A stretch of DNA of 10,473 nucleotides from JANQKX01 sp039028695 (lineage in GTDB: Bacteria; Pseudomonadota; Alphaproteobacteria; Kiloniellales; Kiloniellaceae): NCBI GenBank assembly GCA_039028695.1, contig JBCCHN010000165.1, forward strand, positions 1 to 10,473, in the 5' to 3' direction. The notes below the pieces were generated by a model, which saw nothing but the letters and a program-made list of their open reading frames with translations, was not told the origin of the DNA and made no database searches. The translations under genes were made by a program, and so were the position numbers. Shown piece after piece: positions 1 through 6,277 of the stretch (the first letter of the stretch is position 1; every line of letters starts with the position of its first letter).

Positions 1-101
1 GCCGTGGATTTGGCCAGGGGTTTGATTGCCTCGACGAGCGCATTGCCGGCATCGATATCCACACCGGCGTCTTTATAGCTTTGTTGGTTCCGTCTTGTTA
101 T
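1..101 (-). CDS. purM: Phosphoribosylformylglycinamidine cyclo-ligase (AIR synthetase), N-terminal fragment
   Basis: PurM makes aminoimidazole ribonucleotide from FGAM and ATP in cytosolic purine synthesis. The minus strand reads from the window edge as ...SYKDAGVDIDAGNALVEAIK..., the very conserved PurM N-terminus (SYKDAGVDI...GN.LV..IK). About 33 residues are visible; the rest lies outside the window. The start is the uncertain part. The conserved block should begin a few residues after Met, but no ATG, GTG or TTG lies there. The codon at that place is ATA (99-101), preceded by GGAGG (107-111) at a 5-nt gap, a very good ribosome binding site. The only canonical in-frame alternative is GTG at 207-209, which would add 36 unrelated residues, has no obvious binding site and lies inside the tandem repeats. 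The identity is firm; the start is inferred. The gene is transcribed away from the DUF2066 gene. Confidence 0.87.
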   Translation of the reverse strand, partial: MTRRNQQSYKDAGVDIDAGNALVEAIKPLAKST

Positions 102-106
102 GACCG

Positions 107-111
107 CCTCC
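107..111 (-). promoter_or_regulatory. Ribosome binding site (GGAGG) supporting an ATA start of purM
   Basis: On the minus strand GGAGG sits 5 nt before the ATA codon at 99-101. It is the main reason to place the purM start there rather than at the distant GTG (207-209). This is direct sequence evidence for the site; its use is inferred. Confidence 0.5.
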
Positions 112-181
112 AGCAGGCTAAATTGCGTTGAGAATCGCCACCCTGCGGCGGAAAAGGCCGGGACGTCCGGCGGGCCGAAAA

Positions 182-240
182 TAATCGAAACACTGAGTAA
201 TCGAAACACTGAGTAATCGATACACTAAATAATCGATACA
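182..240. repeat. Tandem array of a 16-bp unit, about 3.7 copies, between purM and the DUF2066 gene
   Basis: Units: 182-197 and 198-213 are identical (TAATCGAAACACTGAG). 214-229 is TAATCGATACACTAAA. 230-240 is a partial copy TAATCGATACA that runs into the AGGGA ribosome binding site of the next gene. The core TAATCGAWACA is kept in all four, and copies 3 and 4 contain the palindrome ATCGAT. The array fills most of the space between divergent purM and the DUF2066 gene, so it probably carries the control region of one or both. It could be binding sites of a regulator or simply slippage products. No clear -35/-10 pair stands out. Confidence 0.85.
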
Positions 241-254
241 AGGGACCATCCGCA

Positions 255-1526
255 ATGCGCAAATCAGCGCTTTTTTCATTCCTGGCATTTCTTCTTCTTT
301 TGGCTTCCGTTCTTTCGGGTCATCCACTGGGCGGTACGGCGGCGGTGGCGCAGGAGGTCTTCGCGGTTAAGGGCGTGGCGGTGGACAAGACAGCCCAATC
401 AGCCTCGCAAGCACGCGAAGCGGCGATTGCCCAGGGACAACAGATCGCTTTCCAACGCTTGGTGCAAAAGCTGGTGCCCGACTATGAGTGGTCACGGGTG
501 CCCAATTTGACGGCTGATGAAATCGCCCCCTTGGTTTTGGATTTTTCCGTTTCGAATGAGCGAACCTCCTCGGTGCGCTATTTAGCGGATTTGACCTTTC
601 GCTTCAGGCCTTCCGAGGTGCGTGCCAAGTTACGTCAAAGCGGCGTGTCCTTTGCCGTGACCGAGAGCAAGCCCGTCTTGGTCTTGCCCATCTATAGCGA
701 GGGCGGTCAGGACTTCCTATGGGGGGCCTTTAATCCGTGGTTTGAAACCTGGGCGTTGCGGCGGGAGGATAACGGTCTGGTGCCCTTTATCGTGCCCCTT
801 GGGGATTTGGAGGATATCGCCGTCATCGACTCCCGTGGCGCTCTGGAGGCTGACTCCCAATCCATCGAGAGGTTCGGTGAACGTTATGGCACAGAAGATG
901 TCTTGGTAACCTATGCCGCCTTCAGCGGGGATTTGGCTCTCGGCGACGCTGAGCTGCAAATTATTACCTGGCCAGGGGCCGATGTAACTCAGTCGGCAAC
1001 AGATCGCTTTTCGCAAGGCCCCGATGATACCCTTGAGACCTTATTGGCTCGGGCGGCCGACGGCATCGCCTATCGCATTGAGGAGAATTGGAAGCAACAA
1101 AACCTGCTGGAATATGGCAATCAGCGCAGCCTTCCCATTTGGATTTTAAGCCAGGATTTGGCGTCGTTTTTGGAGATTCGAGACCGCATGAAAGGTGTCG
1201 CTTCCATCGAGGGGATCAAGGTCTCGCGCCTCTCCAAAAGCTGGAGTCTTTTGCAGGTCTCCTTTGTGGGAGACGAATCCAAGTTGTCCATCGCGCTGGA
1301 CCAACAAGACTTGCGCCTCGCCTTGAGCCCTGACAACGAATGGCTATTGAGCCGCAGCGAAGATGACGCGCCCTTGCGCCGGATTGAAAGCGATGACGTC
1401 CCGCTGTCAGATAATGAACCGGGTTCGCTTCTCGATGATGGCCCGAATGAGGGCGACGAAGGCGCTCCCATCGAGTTCGAAGCCCTCGACGAAGAAAGTT
1501 CCGTCTTATATCCGTCGGAGCAGTGA
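255..1526 (+). CDS. DUF2066 family secreted protein
   Basis: A 423-residue protein of unknown function that I assign to the DUF2066 family by its N-terminal half and by its place next to a PerM-like gene and hdaA. Residues 1-32 look like a Sec signal peptide: basic MRK, a long Leu/Phe/Ala core, then AVA before Gln33, so the protein is probably periplasmic or lipid-bilayer-proximal. The mature part begins FAVKGVAVDKTA, followed by an Ala/Gln-rich helix and the stretch FQRLVQKLVP, typical of the family. Around 140-150 is a hydrophobic strand (PVLVLPIY). From about residue 370 to the end the chain is strongly acidic and low in complexity, probably disordered. The ATG at 255 has AGGGA (241-245) 9 nt upstream, and the 16-bp repeat array lies just before it. 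It is probably first gene of a DUF2066-perM-hdaA operon. No catalytic residues are recognised. Confidence 0.85.
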   Translation: MRKSALFSFLAFLLLLASVLSGHPLGGTAAVAQEVFAVKGVAVDKTAQSASQAREAAIAQGQQIAFQRLVQKLVPDYEWSRVPNLTADEIAPLVLDFSVSNERTSSVRYLADLTFRFRPSEVRAKLRQSGVSFAVTESKPVLVLPIYSEGGQDFLWGAFNPWFETWALRREDNGLVPFIVPLGDLEDIAVIDSRGALEADSQSIERFGERYGTEDVLVTYAAFSGDLALGDAELQIITWPGADVTQSATDRFSQGPDDTLETLLARAADGIAYRIEENWKQQNLLEYGNQRSLPIWILSQDLASFLEIRDRMKGVASIEGIKVSRLSKSWSLLQVSFVGDESKLSIALDQQDLRLALSPDNEWLLSRSEDDAPLRRIESDDVPLSDNEPGSLLDDGPNEGDEGAPIEFEALDEESSVLYPSEQ

Positions 1527-1565
1527 TGAAGGGCTTTTGTGGCCGCACGGTTTGGGTTTCGCGCG

Positions 1566-1579
1566 CCCCTAGGAAGGGG
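1566..1579 (+). other. Small hairpin CCCCT-AGGA-AGGGG between the DUF2066 gene and the transporter gene
   Basis: A perfect 5-bp stem with a 4-nt loop lies in the 76-nt gap before the GTG of the next gene. No T-run follows directly, so it is unlikely to be a terminator, and the two genes may still be co-transcribed. It might affect mRNA processing or have no role. Confidence 0.3.
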
Positions 1580-1602
1580 TCGAATTTTGGAGTAGGCCTG
1601 TC

Positions 1603-2715
1603 GTGAGAGCCTCCCAGCAGATCAGGTTCTGGCTCATCGGCCTGGTGGTAGCGCTGGTGCTGATCTATCTCTTGCGGGAGATTTTGCTGCCCTTTGTCGC
1701 GGGCATGGCGATTGCCTATCTCTTGGATCCCATCTGCGACCGCCTGGAAAAGTGGAAGCTGTCGCGTACCTTGGCCACGACCTTAGTGACGGTGCTTTTT
1801 GCCATTTTCATCATTGCGGTTTTACTGTTGTTGATTCCGACGTTGGTGTCGCAAATTGCCAACTTTCTAAAGCGTGCGCCGGCTTATGTAGAAGTTATTC
1901 GCGGCCACATCGCCGATGTCCTGGATATGTTGGAAGCGCGCATCGATCCTGCACTCTACGAAAAGATCCGCGCCACCCTGGCAGATTCTACCGACCATCT
2001 CATCACTTGGGTCAGCCAAGCCGCAACGGCGATTTTGTCTCAAGGGGTGGCTTTGGCCAATTTGCTGTCCCTGATCGTGATCACGCCGGTGGTGGCCTTT
2101 TATCTGCTGCGGGATTGGGACAACATCGTGGCCCTGGTGGATAGTTGGCTGCCGCGCAAGAACGTGGCGCGTCTGCGTGATTTGGCCCGCCAGGTGGATG
2201 AAACCTTGGCCGGCTTTTTGCGCGGTCAAGGCTTGGTCTGCCTGTTGCTGGGAACCTTCTATGCCATCGGGCTGACGATTGTCGGTTTGGACTTCGGCTT
2301 GGTCATCGGCATGATCGCCGGGCTCTTGACCTTTATCCCCTATGCGGGGTCGGCCTTCGGACTGGTGCTGTCCGTGGGCCTGGCCATGCTGCAGTTCGAC
2401 AGTTGGCTCTCCGTTGGTTTGGTGGCGCTGGTTTTTATCATCGGCCAGGCGATAGAGGGCAATTACCTGACGCCAAAGCTCGTCGGCGATCGGGTGGGGC
2501 TGCATCCGGTTTGGGTCATTTTCGCCATTTTGGCTGGTGGTGTTTTGTTTGGCTTTGTTGGGGTTTTGCTGGCCGTTCCCATTGCCGCGGTGATCGGTGT
2601 AGGTGTGCGTTTTGGCCTGTCTCAGTATCTCGATTCGCCCTACTACACAGGGGGACCTCATGCCGGCGGTGCGGCTACAGAAAGCGCCTCGCAAGGGGAG
2701 GACGATCAAGGGTGA
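1603..2715 (+). CDS. AI-2E family transporter / PerM-like membrane protein
   Basis: A 370-residue polytopic inner-membrane protein of the AI-2E transporter (PerM/TqsA/YdiK) family. Some members export autoinducer-2, others are Na+/H+ antiporters or of unknown substrate, so the substrate here cannot be named. Hydrophobic segments lie at about 9-42 (two spans), 56-87, 140-168, 208-265 (several) and 270-345. Family landmarks are FLRGQ near 205, FIPYAGSAFG near 245, and the block EGNYLTPKLVGDRVGLHPVW followed by GGVLFGFVGVLLAVPIAA. A soluble amphipathic stretch sits between about 90 and 135, as usual. The start is GTG, with GGAG (1589-1592) 10 nt upstream; the next residues RASQQIRFW fit family N-termini. 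The length is typical. The C-terminal 25 residues are Gly/Ala/Ser/acidic and probably disordered. It overlaps hdaA by 4 nt, which suggests translational coupling. Confidence 0.9.
   Translation: MRASQQIRFWLIGLVVALVLIYLLREILLPFVAGMAIAYLLDPICDRLEKWKLSRTLATTLVTVLFAIFIIAVLLLLIPTLVSQIANFLKRAPAYVEVIRGHIADVLDMLEARIDPALYEKIRATLADSTDHLITWVSQAATAILSQGVALANLLSLIVITPVVAFYLLRDWDNIVALVDSWLPRKNVARLRDLARQVDETLAGFLRGQGLVCLLLGTFYAIGLTIVGLDFGLVIGMIAGLLTFIPYAGSAFGLVLSVGLAMLQFDSWLSVGLVALVFIIGQAIEGNYLTPKLVGDRVGLHPVWVIFAILAGGVLFGFVGVLLAVPIAAVIGVGVRFGLSQYLDSPYYTGGPHAGGAATESASQGEDDQG
2697..2701 (+). promoter_or_regulatory. Ribosome binding site fixing the GTG start of hdaA
   Basis: GGAGG, within a run AAGGGGAGG at 2693-2701, lies 10 nt before GTG at 2712. 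It settles the hdaA start inside the last codons of the transporter gene, although the reading frame stays open much further upstream. Confidence 0.6.
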
Positions 2716-3419
2716 AGCCTGTCTTGCAGTTGCCGTTGGACTTGCCCCATCGCCCCGCCTATGGGCGTGAGGATTTCATGGTGGCGCCCAGCAATCAAGC
2801 GGCCGTGGCCCTGATCGACGCTTGGCCCCGATGGCCCCAGCCCGTTGCCGCCCTCTATGGCCCACGCGGCAGCGGGAAGACTCATTTAGGTCAAGTTTGG
2901 CGCCGAAGCAGTGACGCCTTAGAGCTATCGGCCTCTTCTCTTGCCGGCGTTCGGCTGCCAAAACTCATTTCCTCCAACCGGGCCATTCTTTTAACTGGTT
3001 TGGAACAGGCGCTGGGAGATGACGCGGTGTTCTGTGAACAGCTCCTACATCTTTACAACATGGTCCTAGAGGAAGGCGTCAGTCTGCTTTTGATCGGCCT
3101 CACGCCGCCGGCCCGTTGGCAATGCGACCTGGCAGACCTGAAATCCCGCTTATCGGCCGTTCAGGCTGTCGCCTTGGGGCAGCCTGACGAAGCCCTTATC
3201 TCGGCCATCCTGATAAAGCATTTCAGCGATCGCCAGCTTCGAGTCACCCCGGAAATTCTCGATTACATTCTGCCTAGGATGGAGCGCTCCTTTGCCGCCG
3301 CCGACCATGTGGTGGCGGCCATCGACCGTGCCGCCTTGGCCCGCAAATCTAAGGTATCCTTGTCGTTGGTGCGAGAGGCTTTGGCGGAAGTGGCAGGCAG
3401 CAAGCTAGCCACGGGCTAG
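2712..3419 (+). CDS. hdaA: HdaA, DnaA-like regulator of replication initiation (RIDA-type)
   Basis: A 235-residue protein matching the AAA+ region of DnaA without its DNA-binding domain, the pattern of Hda/HdaA. Bound to the sliding clamp it stimulates hydrolysis of DnaA-ATP and so limits re-initiation. The N-terminus has QLPLDL (residues 6-11), a good clamp-binding motif. Walker A is GPRGSGKT (50-57). Where Walker B of DnaA/Hda carries acidic residues (IDN in E. coli Hda, by my alignment), this protein has ILLTGLEQ (92-99), so the usual Asp is missing. Sensor 1 lies near LLLIGLTPPARW (125-136), the arginine-finger region at LKSRLSAV (143-150), and the sensor 2 helix near RMERSFAAADHVV (189-201). 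The GTG start overlaps the transporter stop by 4 nt (GTGA). It is last in its cluster and converges on sixA with a 15-nt overlap. Naming rests on domain layout and the alphaproteobacterial setting. Confidence 0.9.
   Translation: MKPVLQLPLDLPHRPAYGREDFMVAPSNQAAVALIDAWPRWPQPVAALYGPRGSGKTHLGQVWRRSSDALELSASSLAGVRLPKLISSNRAILLTGLEQALGDDAVFCEQLLHLYNMVLEEGVSLLLIGLTPPARWQCDLADLKSRLSAVQAVALGQPDEALISAILIKHFSDRQLRVTPEILDYILPRMERSFAAADHVVAAIDRAALARKSKVSLSLVREALAEVAGSKLATG
3405..3419. repeat. Perfect inverted repeat holding the stop codons of hdaA and sixA
   Basis: CTAGCC-ACG-GGCTAG. The right arm ends in the hdaA stop TAG (3417-3419); the complement of the left arm's CTA (3405-3407) is the sixA stop TAG. 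The two convergent genes therefore overlap by exactly this 15-nt element, a 6-bp stem with a 3-nt loop in either transcript. Confidence 0.75.
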
Positions 3420-3932
3420 AAAGGCCGGACCGAGGAAGGCCACCAGGCGGCCTTCTGCCGGGTTGAGCCGGGACCAACTCGACCCCTCAAATTCAAGGAC
3501 AGCCAAACTTGCCGGGGCAACCTCTGCGCGGGCACGCTGAAGCGCCGTCTCGTCGGACCCGGTGCCCACAAGCCCGCCGATCATGACCTCAATGGTGGGG
3601 TTGTGCGCGATTATCATCAAACAGTCTGTGGGGTCCTTAGCATCGACCTCACGGATAAGGTTAAGCAGACTGGCCGGCGAGGCGGAATAGAGGCTCTCCT
3701 GATAATCGATCCTGTTCTGGGCCGTCTCCAACGCCAAGCTTTCCCAGGTCTCCCGGGCCCGTCGCGCCTGAGAGCAGAATATCCGATCCGGTGTGGGACC
3801 ATAGGACTTTAGATGCTGTCCAATACCCTTGGCTTCTCGTTGACCCTCTGCCGACAGGGGGCGATTAAAATCGTCGAAGGACGGCCAACCCCGATCCGCG
3901 GTAGCGTGGCGCATGAGCAAAAGCGTCTTCAT
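3405..3932 (-). CDS. sixA: SixA-type phosphohistidine phosphatase (histidine phosphatase superfamily)
   Basis: A 175-residue cytosolic histidine phosphatase. E. coli SixA removes phosphate from phosphohistidine proteins such as the ArcB HPt domain and the nitrogen PTS protein NPr; the partner here is unknown. The N-terminus MKTLLLMRHATAD holds the catalytic RH motif (Arg8, His9). A second conserved Arg lies in SQARRARETW (54-63), an acidic residue near E79, and the second catalytic His in IIAHNPTIE (His110). The FDDFNRPLSAEG stretch (19-30) is typical of the SixA branch, and the length fits. I chose ATG at 3930-3932 because the family starts M-K-T-L and an AAGG lies 11 nt upstream. A TTG three codons earlier (3939-3941) is possible but leaves that AAGG too close. 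The gene runs against hdaA and divergently from ppk. Confidence 0.88.
   Translation of the reverse strand: MKTLLLMRHATADRGWPSFDDFNRPLSAEGQREAKGIGQHLKSYGPTPDRIFCSQARRARETWESLALETAQNRIDYQESLYSASPASLLNLIREVDAKDPTDCLMIIAHNPTIEVMIGGLVGTGSDETALQRARAEVAPASLAVLEFEGSSWSRLNPAEGRLVAFLGPAFLARG
3435..3455. other. Strong hairpin just past the hdaA stop, inside the sixA 3' coding end
   Basis: GAAGGCC (3435-3441), a 7-nt loop, then GGCCTTC (3449-3455): a perfect GC-rich 7-bp stem starting 16 nt after the hdaA stop. No T-run follows on either strand, so it is not a canonical intrinsic terminator. It could stabilise the hdaA-cluster mRNA end or assist termination, while also being sixA coding sequence. Confidence 0.45.
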
Positions 3933-3941
3933 TATTTGCAA

Positions 3942-4039
3942 AACCTTAACAGCCGAACCAGAATAAGCTTATCTTCCTGGCAGAGATTATCATTTTTTTG
4001 AAACTTTACAGAGCTATACTGAGTGCCTGAATAGCATGA
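3942..4039. promoter_or_regulatory. AT-rich divergent promoter region of sixA and ppk
   Basis: This spacer between divergent starts is clearly AT-richer than its surroundings, with a run of seven T (3993-3999) and TATACT at 4015-4020, a good -10 hexamer for ppk about 20 nt before its ATG. I see no convincing -35 at 16-18 nt from it. On the other strand GATAAT is a possible -10 for sixA, again without a clear -35. A promoter region is inferred from position and composition only. Confidence 0.45.
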
Positions 4040-6277
4040 ATGACCGCAATACCGGGGGCCAATTTGGCGAAAAGTAAGGTCAAGGAGCCATCCGCTAATC
4101 TCACCCCTAAAAAGGGGAAGGAGAGCCCGGGCACTGTGCGCCGGTTGAAGCCGCCAGCCGGGTCGCTTGCGGAAAACCAAGCCCGCCTTTTCAATCGGGA
4201 GCTTTCATGGCTTTCCTTTAACTTCAGAGTATTAGAAGAGGCTTTTAATAAAAAGCATCCGCTACTGGAGCGCCTGAGATTTCTCTCGATTTCCGCCAGT
4301 AACCTGGATGAATTTTATATGGTTCGAGTTGCCGGCTTGAAGGGGCAAGTCCAGGCGGGTGTGACCACCAAGAGTGCCGATGGCTTAACCCCGACCGAGC
4401 AGCTTGAAGCCATTCAAGACAAGGTCGATTCCCTATTGACCGAGCAGCAAGACTGCTGGGAGGAGCTCCGCTCTGAACTGCGTGAGGCCGGGGTGGATGT
4501 GCTAAGCGGTGACGATGTCACAGCGCAGGAGCGCAAATGGCTATTTGGCTACTTCACCGAACAGATTTATCCGGTCTTGACGCCCATCGCCATCGACCCG
4601 TCCCATCCCTTTCCCTTCATGCCCAACCTGGGATTTTCCATGGTCTTGGAGCTCGAAAGCGCGGAGGACGGGACCCGCATCAATGGTCTGATCCCTCTGC
4701 CCGGACAGGTGGGACGCTTCATCCGCTTGCCCGGTCCAGCCCGGCGATATATCCGTTTAGAACAGGTCGTCCAACTTTTCTTGGATTCCCTTTTTCCCGG
4801 ATTTGAGGTTGCGGGCACTGGATTTTTCCGGGTCTTGCGGGATAGCGACATTGAAATCGAGGAAGAGGCCGAAGATCTGGTGCGCGTGTTCGAATCGGCG
4901 CTCAAACGGCGGCGTCGCGGTTCGGTCATTCGTTTAACCATCAACCGTGAGATGCCGGAGGATTTGCGGAATTTTGTGACTGAGGAGTTGCAGGTACCGC
5001 AGAACGATGTGTTTGAGCTGCCAGGCATGATCGGCTTGGCGGACTTGACGGAAATCGTCACCCGTGACATGCCTCAGTTGCTGTTTGCACCATACAATCC
5101 CCGTTTTCCCGAGCGCGTTCGCGACTTCGACGGGGACTGCTTTTCTGCTATCCGCTCCAAGGATATCGTCGTCCATCATCCTTACGAGAGCTTCGATGTG
5201 GTGGTGCAGTTTATCCGCCAGGCGACCAATGACCCAGCCGTTGTGGCAATCAAGCAAACCCTTTACCGCACATCAAACGATTCACCCATTATCCAGGCTT
5301 TGGTGGAAGCGGCCGAGGCCGGAAAATCCGTCACCGCATTGGTCGAGCTGAAGGCCCGTTTCGACGAGGAACGAAACATCCGCTGGGCCCGGGACCTTGA
5401 GCGGGCAGGGGTGCAGGTGATCTATGGCTTCATACGCCTTAAGACTCATGCTAAGGTGTCCCTGGTCGCCCGCCGCGAAGGCAGCCATTTGCGGACCTAT
5501 GTGCACTATGGCACCGGCAACTATCATCCCATCAACGCCAAGATCTACACGGATCTTTCCTTCTTTACCTGTGATCCTGCCCTTGGACGGGATGCGGCGC
5601 GCTTATTCAACTTTATGACTGGGTACGCCAAGCCGAAAACCCTGGAAAAATTGTCGGTCGCGCCCATGAACATGCGCGAGACCTTGCTGGATCTCATCAA
5701 GCAAGAAACGGAACACGCCAAGGCAGGCCGGCCCGCGGCCATTTGGGTCAAATTGAATTCCTTGGTTGATCCGGAAATTATCGAGGGCCTCTACGCCGCG
5801 GCCCGCGAGGGCGTCTCCATTGATTTGGTGGTGCGAGCTGTTTGTTGTTTGAGACCTGGCGTGCCGGGCTCTTCCAATAATATTCGGGTGAAAAGCATCG
5901 TCGGCCGTTTTTTGGAGCATAGTCGCATCGTCTGCTTTGGCGCCGGCCACGGCTTGCCATCCAAGCACGCCAAGGTCTTTATTTCATCGGCTGACTGGAT
6001 GCCCCGCAATATGGATCGGCGGGTGGAAACTCTGGTTCCGATTGAGAACCCGACAGTTCATCAACAGATTCTAGAACAAATTATGGTTGCCAATCTAAAT
6101 GATGAAGCGCAAAGCTGGATCTTGGATTCTAACGGCGACTATCATCGCGTGGCGGCGGGCAAGTCGGCCTTTAGTGCCCATACCTATTTTATGACAAATC
6201 CCAGTTTGTCCGGACGGGGTTCGGCCCTTAAGAAAAGCAAAAAAGCCCCCCGACTGATCTTGCGGAAATCTGAATGA
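4040..6277 (+). CDS. ppk1: Polyphosphate kinase 1
   Basis: Ppk1 reversibly transfers the ATP gamma-phosphate onto inorganic polyphosphate. The 745 residues show the standard order. A helical N-domain starts at FNRELSWLSFN (51-61) with SASNLDEFYMVR near 90. A head domain follows, then two phospholipase-D-like catalytic domains. The autophosphorylated His is His470 in KTHAK; the second active-site His is His627 in FLEHSRIVCF. They are 157 residues apart, the same as His435/His592 in E. coli. HYGTGNYHPINAKIYTDLS and SSADWMPRNMDRRVE are further signatures. Compared with E. coli (688 residues) there is an extra, Lys-rich N-terminal tail of about 43 residues. The ATG at 4040 has a poor ribosome binding site. 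GTG at 4136 (Val33) follows AAGGAG (4118-4123) and could be the true start. The stop overlaps the ppx ATG (ATGA). Confidence 0.96.
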   Translation: MTAIPGANLAKSKVKEPSANLTPKKGKESPGTVRRLKPPAGSLAENQARLFNRELSWLSFNFRVLEEAFNKKHPLLERLRFLSISASNLDEFYMVRVAGLKGQVQAGVTTKSADGLTPTEQLEAIQDKVDSLLTEQQDCWEELRSELREAGVDVLSGDDVTAQERKWLFGYFTEQIYPVLTPIAIDPSHPFPFMPNLGFSMVLELESAEDGTRINGLIPLPGQVGRFIRLPGPARRYIRLEQVVQLFLDSLFPGFEVAGTGFFRVLRDSDIEIEEEAEDLVRVFESALKRRRRGSVIRLTINREMPEDLRNFVTEELQVPQNDVFELPGMIGLADLTEIVTRDMPQLLFAPYNPRFPERVRDFDGDCFSAIRSKDIVVHHPYESFDVVVQFIRQATNDPAVVAIKQTLYRTSNDSPIIQALVEAAEAGKSVTALVELKARFDEERNIRWARDLERAGVQVIYGFIRLKTHAKVSLVARREGSHLRTYVHYGTGNYHPINAKIYTDLSFFTCDPALGRDAARLFNFMTGYAKPKTLEKLSVAPMNMRETLLDLIKQETEHAKAGRPAAIWVKLNSLVDPEIIEGLYAAAREGVSIDLVVRAVCCLRPGVPGSSNNIRVKSIVGRFLEHSRIVCFGAGHGLPSKHAKVFISSADWMPRNMDRRVETLVPIENPTVHQQILEQIMVANLNDEAQSWILDSNGDYHRVAAGKSAFSAHTYFMTNPSLSGRGSALKKSKKAPRLILRKSE
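4104..4117 (+). other. Hairpin CCCCT-AAAA-AGGGG near the 5' end of ppk
   Basis: A perfect 5-bp stem with a 4-nt loop, directly followed by AAGGAG (4118-4123). If translation starts at GTG 4136 it would lie in the leader just upstream of the ribosome binding site. If it starts at ATG 4040 it is coding. Its arms are the same as those of the hairpin at 1566-1579. Confidence 0.3.

Noticed and set aside
118..327. Minus-strand open frame of 69 codons covering the purM/DUF2066 intergenic region
   Set aside because: It runs antisense through the signal peptide of the DUF2066 protein and through the tandem repeats, matches no family I know, and conflicts with the purM leader.
1867..2709. Minus-strand open frame of 280 codons inside the transporter gene
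   Set aside because: It is Gln/His/Asp-rich with no recognisable domain, while the plus strand encodes a clear membrane protein with family motifs. It is a composition shadow.
2403..2711. In-frame extension of hdaA far upstream inside the transporter gene
   Set aside because: The extended part is Arg/Cys/Gly-rich shadow sequence of the transporter. HdaA family length and the GGAGG at 2697-2701 support the GTG at 2712.
3987..4010. Possible Pho box upstream of ppk (TTATCAT and TTGAAAC spaced 11 bp)
   Set aside because: The spacing fits, but I count only 5 of 7 and 3 of 7 matches to the CTGTCAT half-sites, too weak in an AT-rich spacer to claim PhoB control.
4036..4077. A 13-codon open frame starting at ATG 4036, overlapping the ppk start as a possible leader peptide
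   Set aside because: No ribosome binding site, no regulatory codon run and no paired attenuator-type hairpins. The overlap with the ppk ATG is probably incidental.
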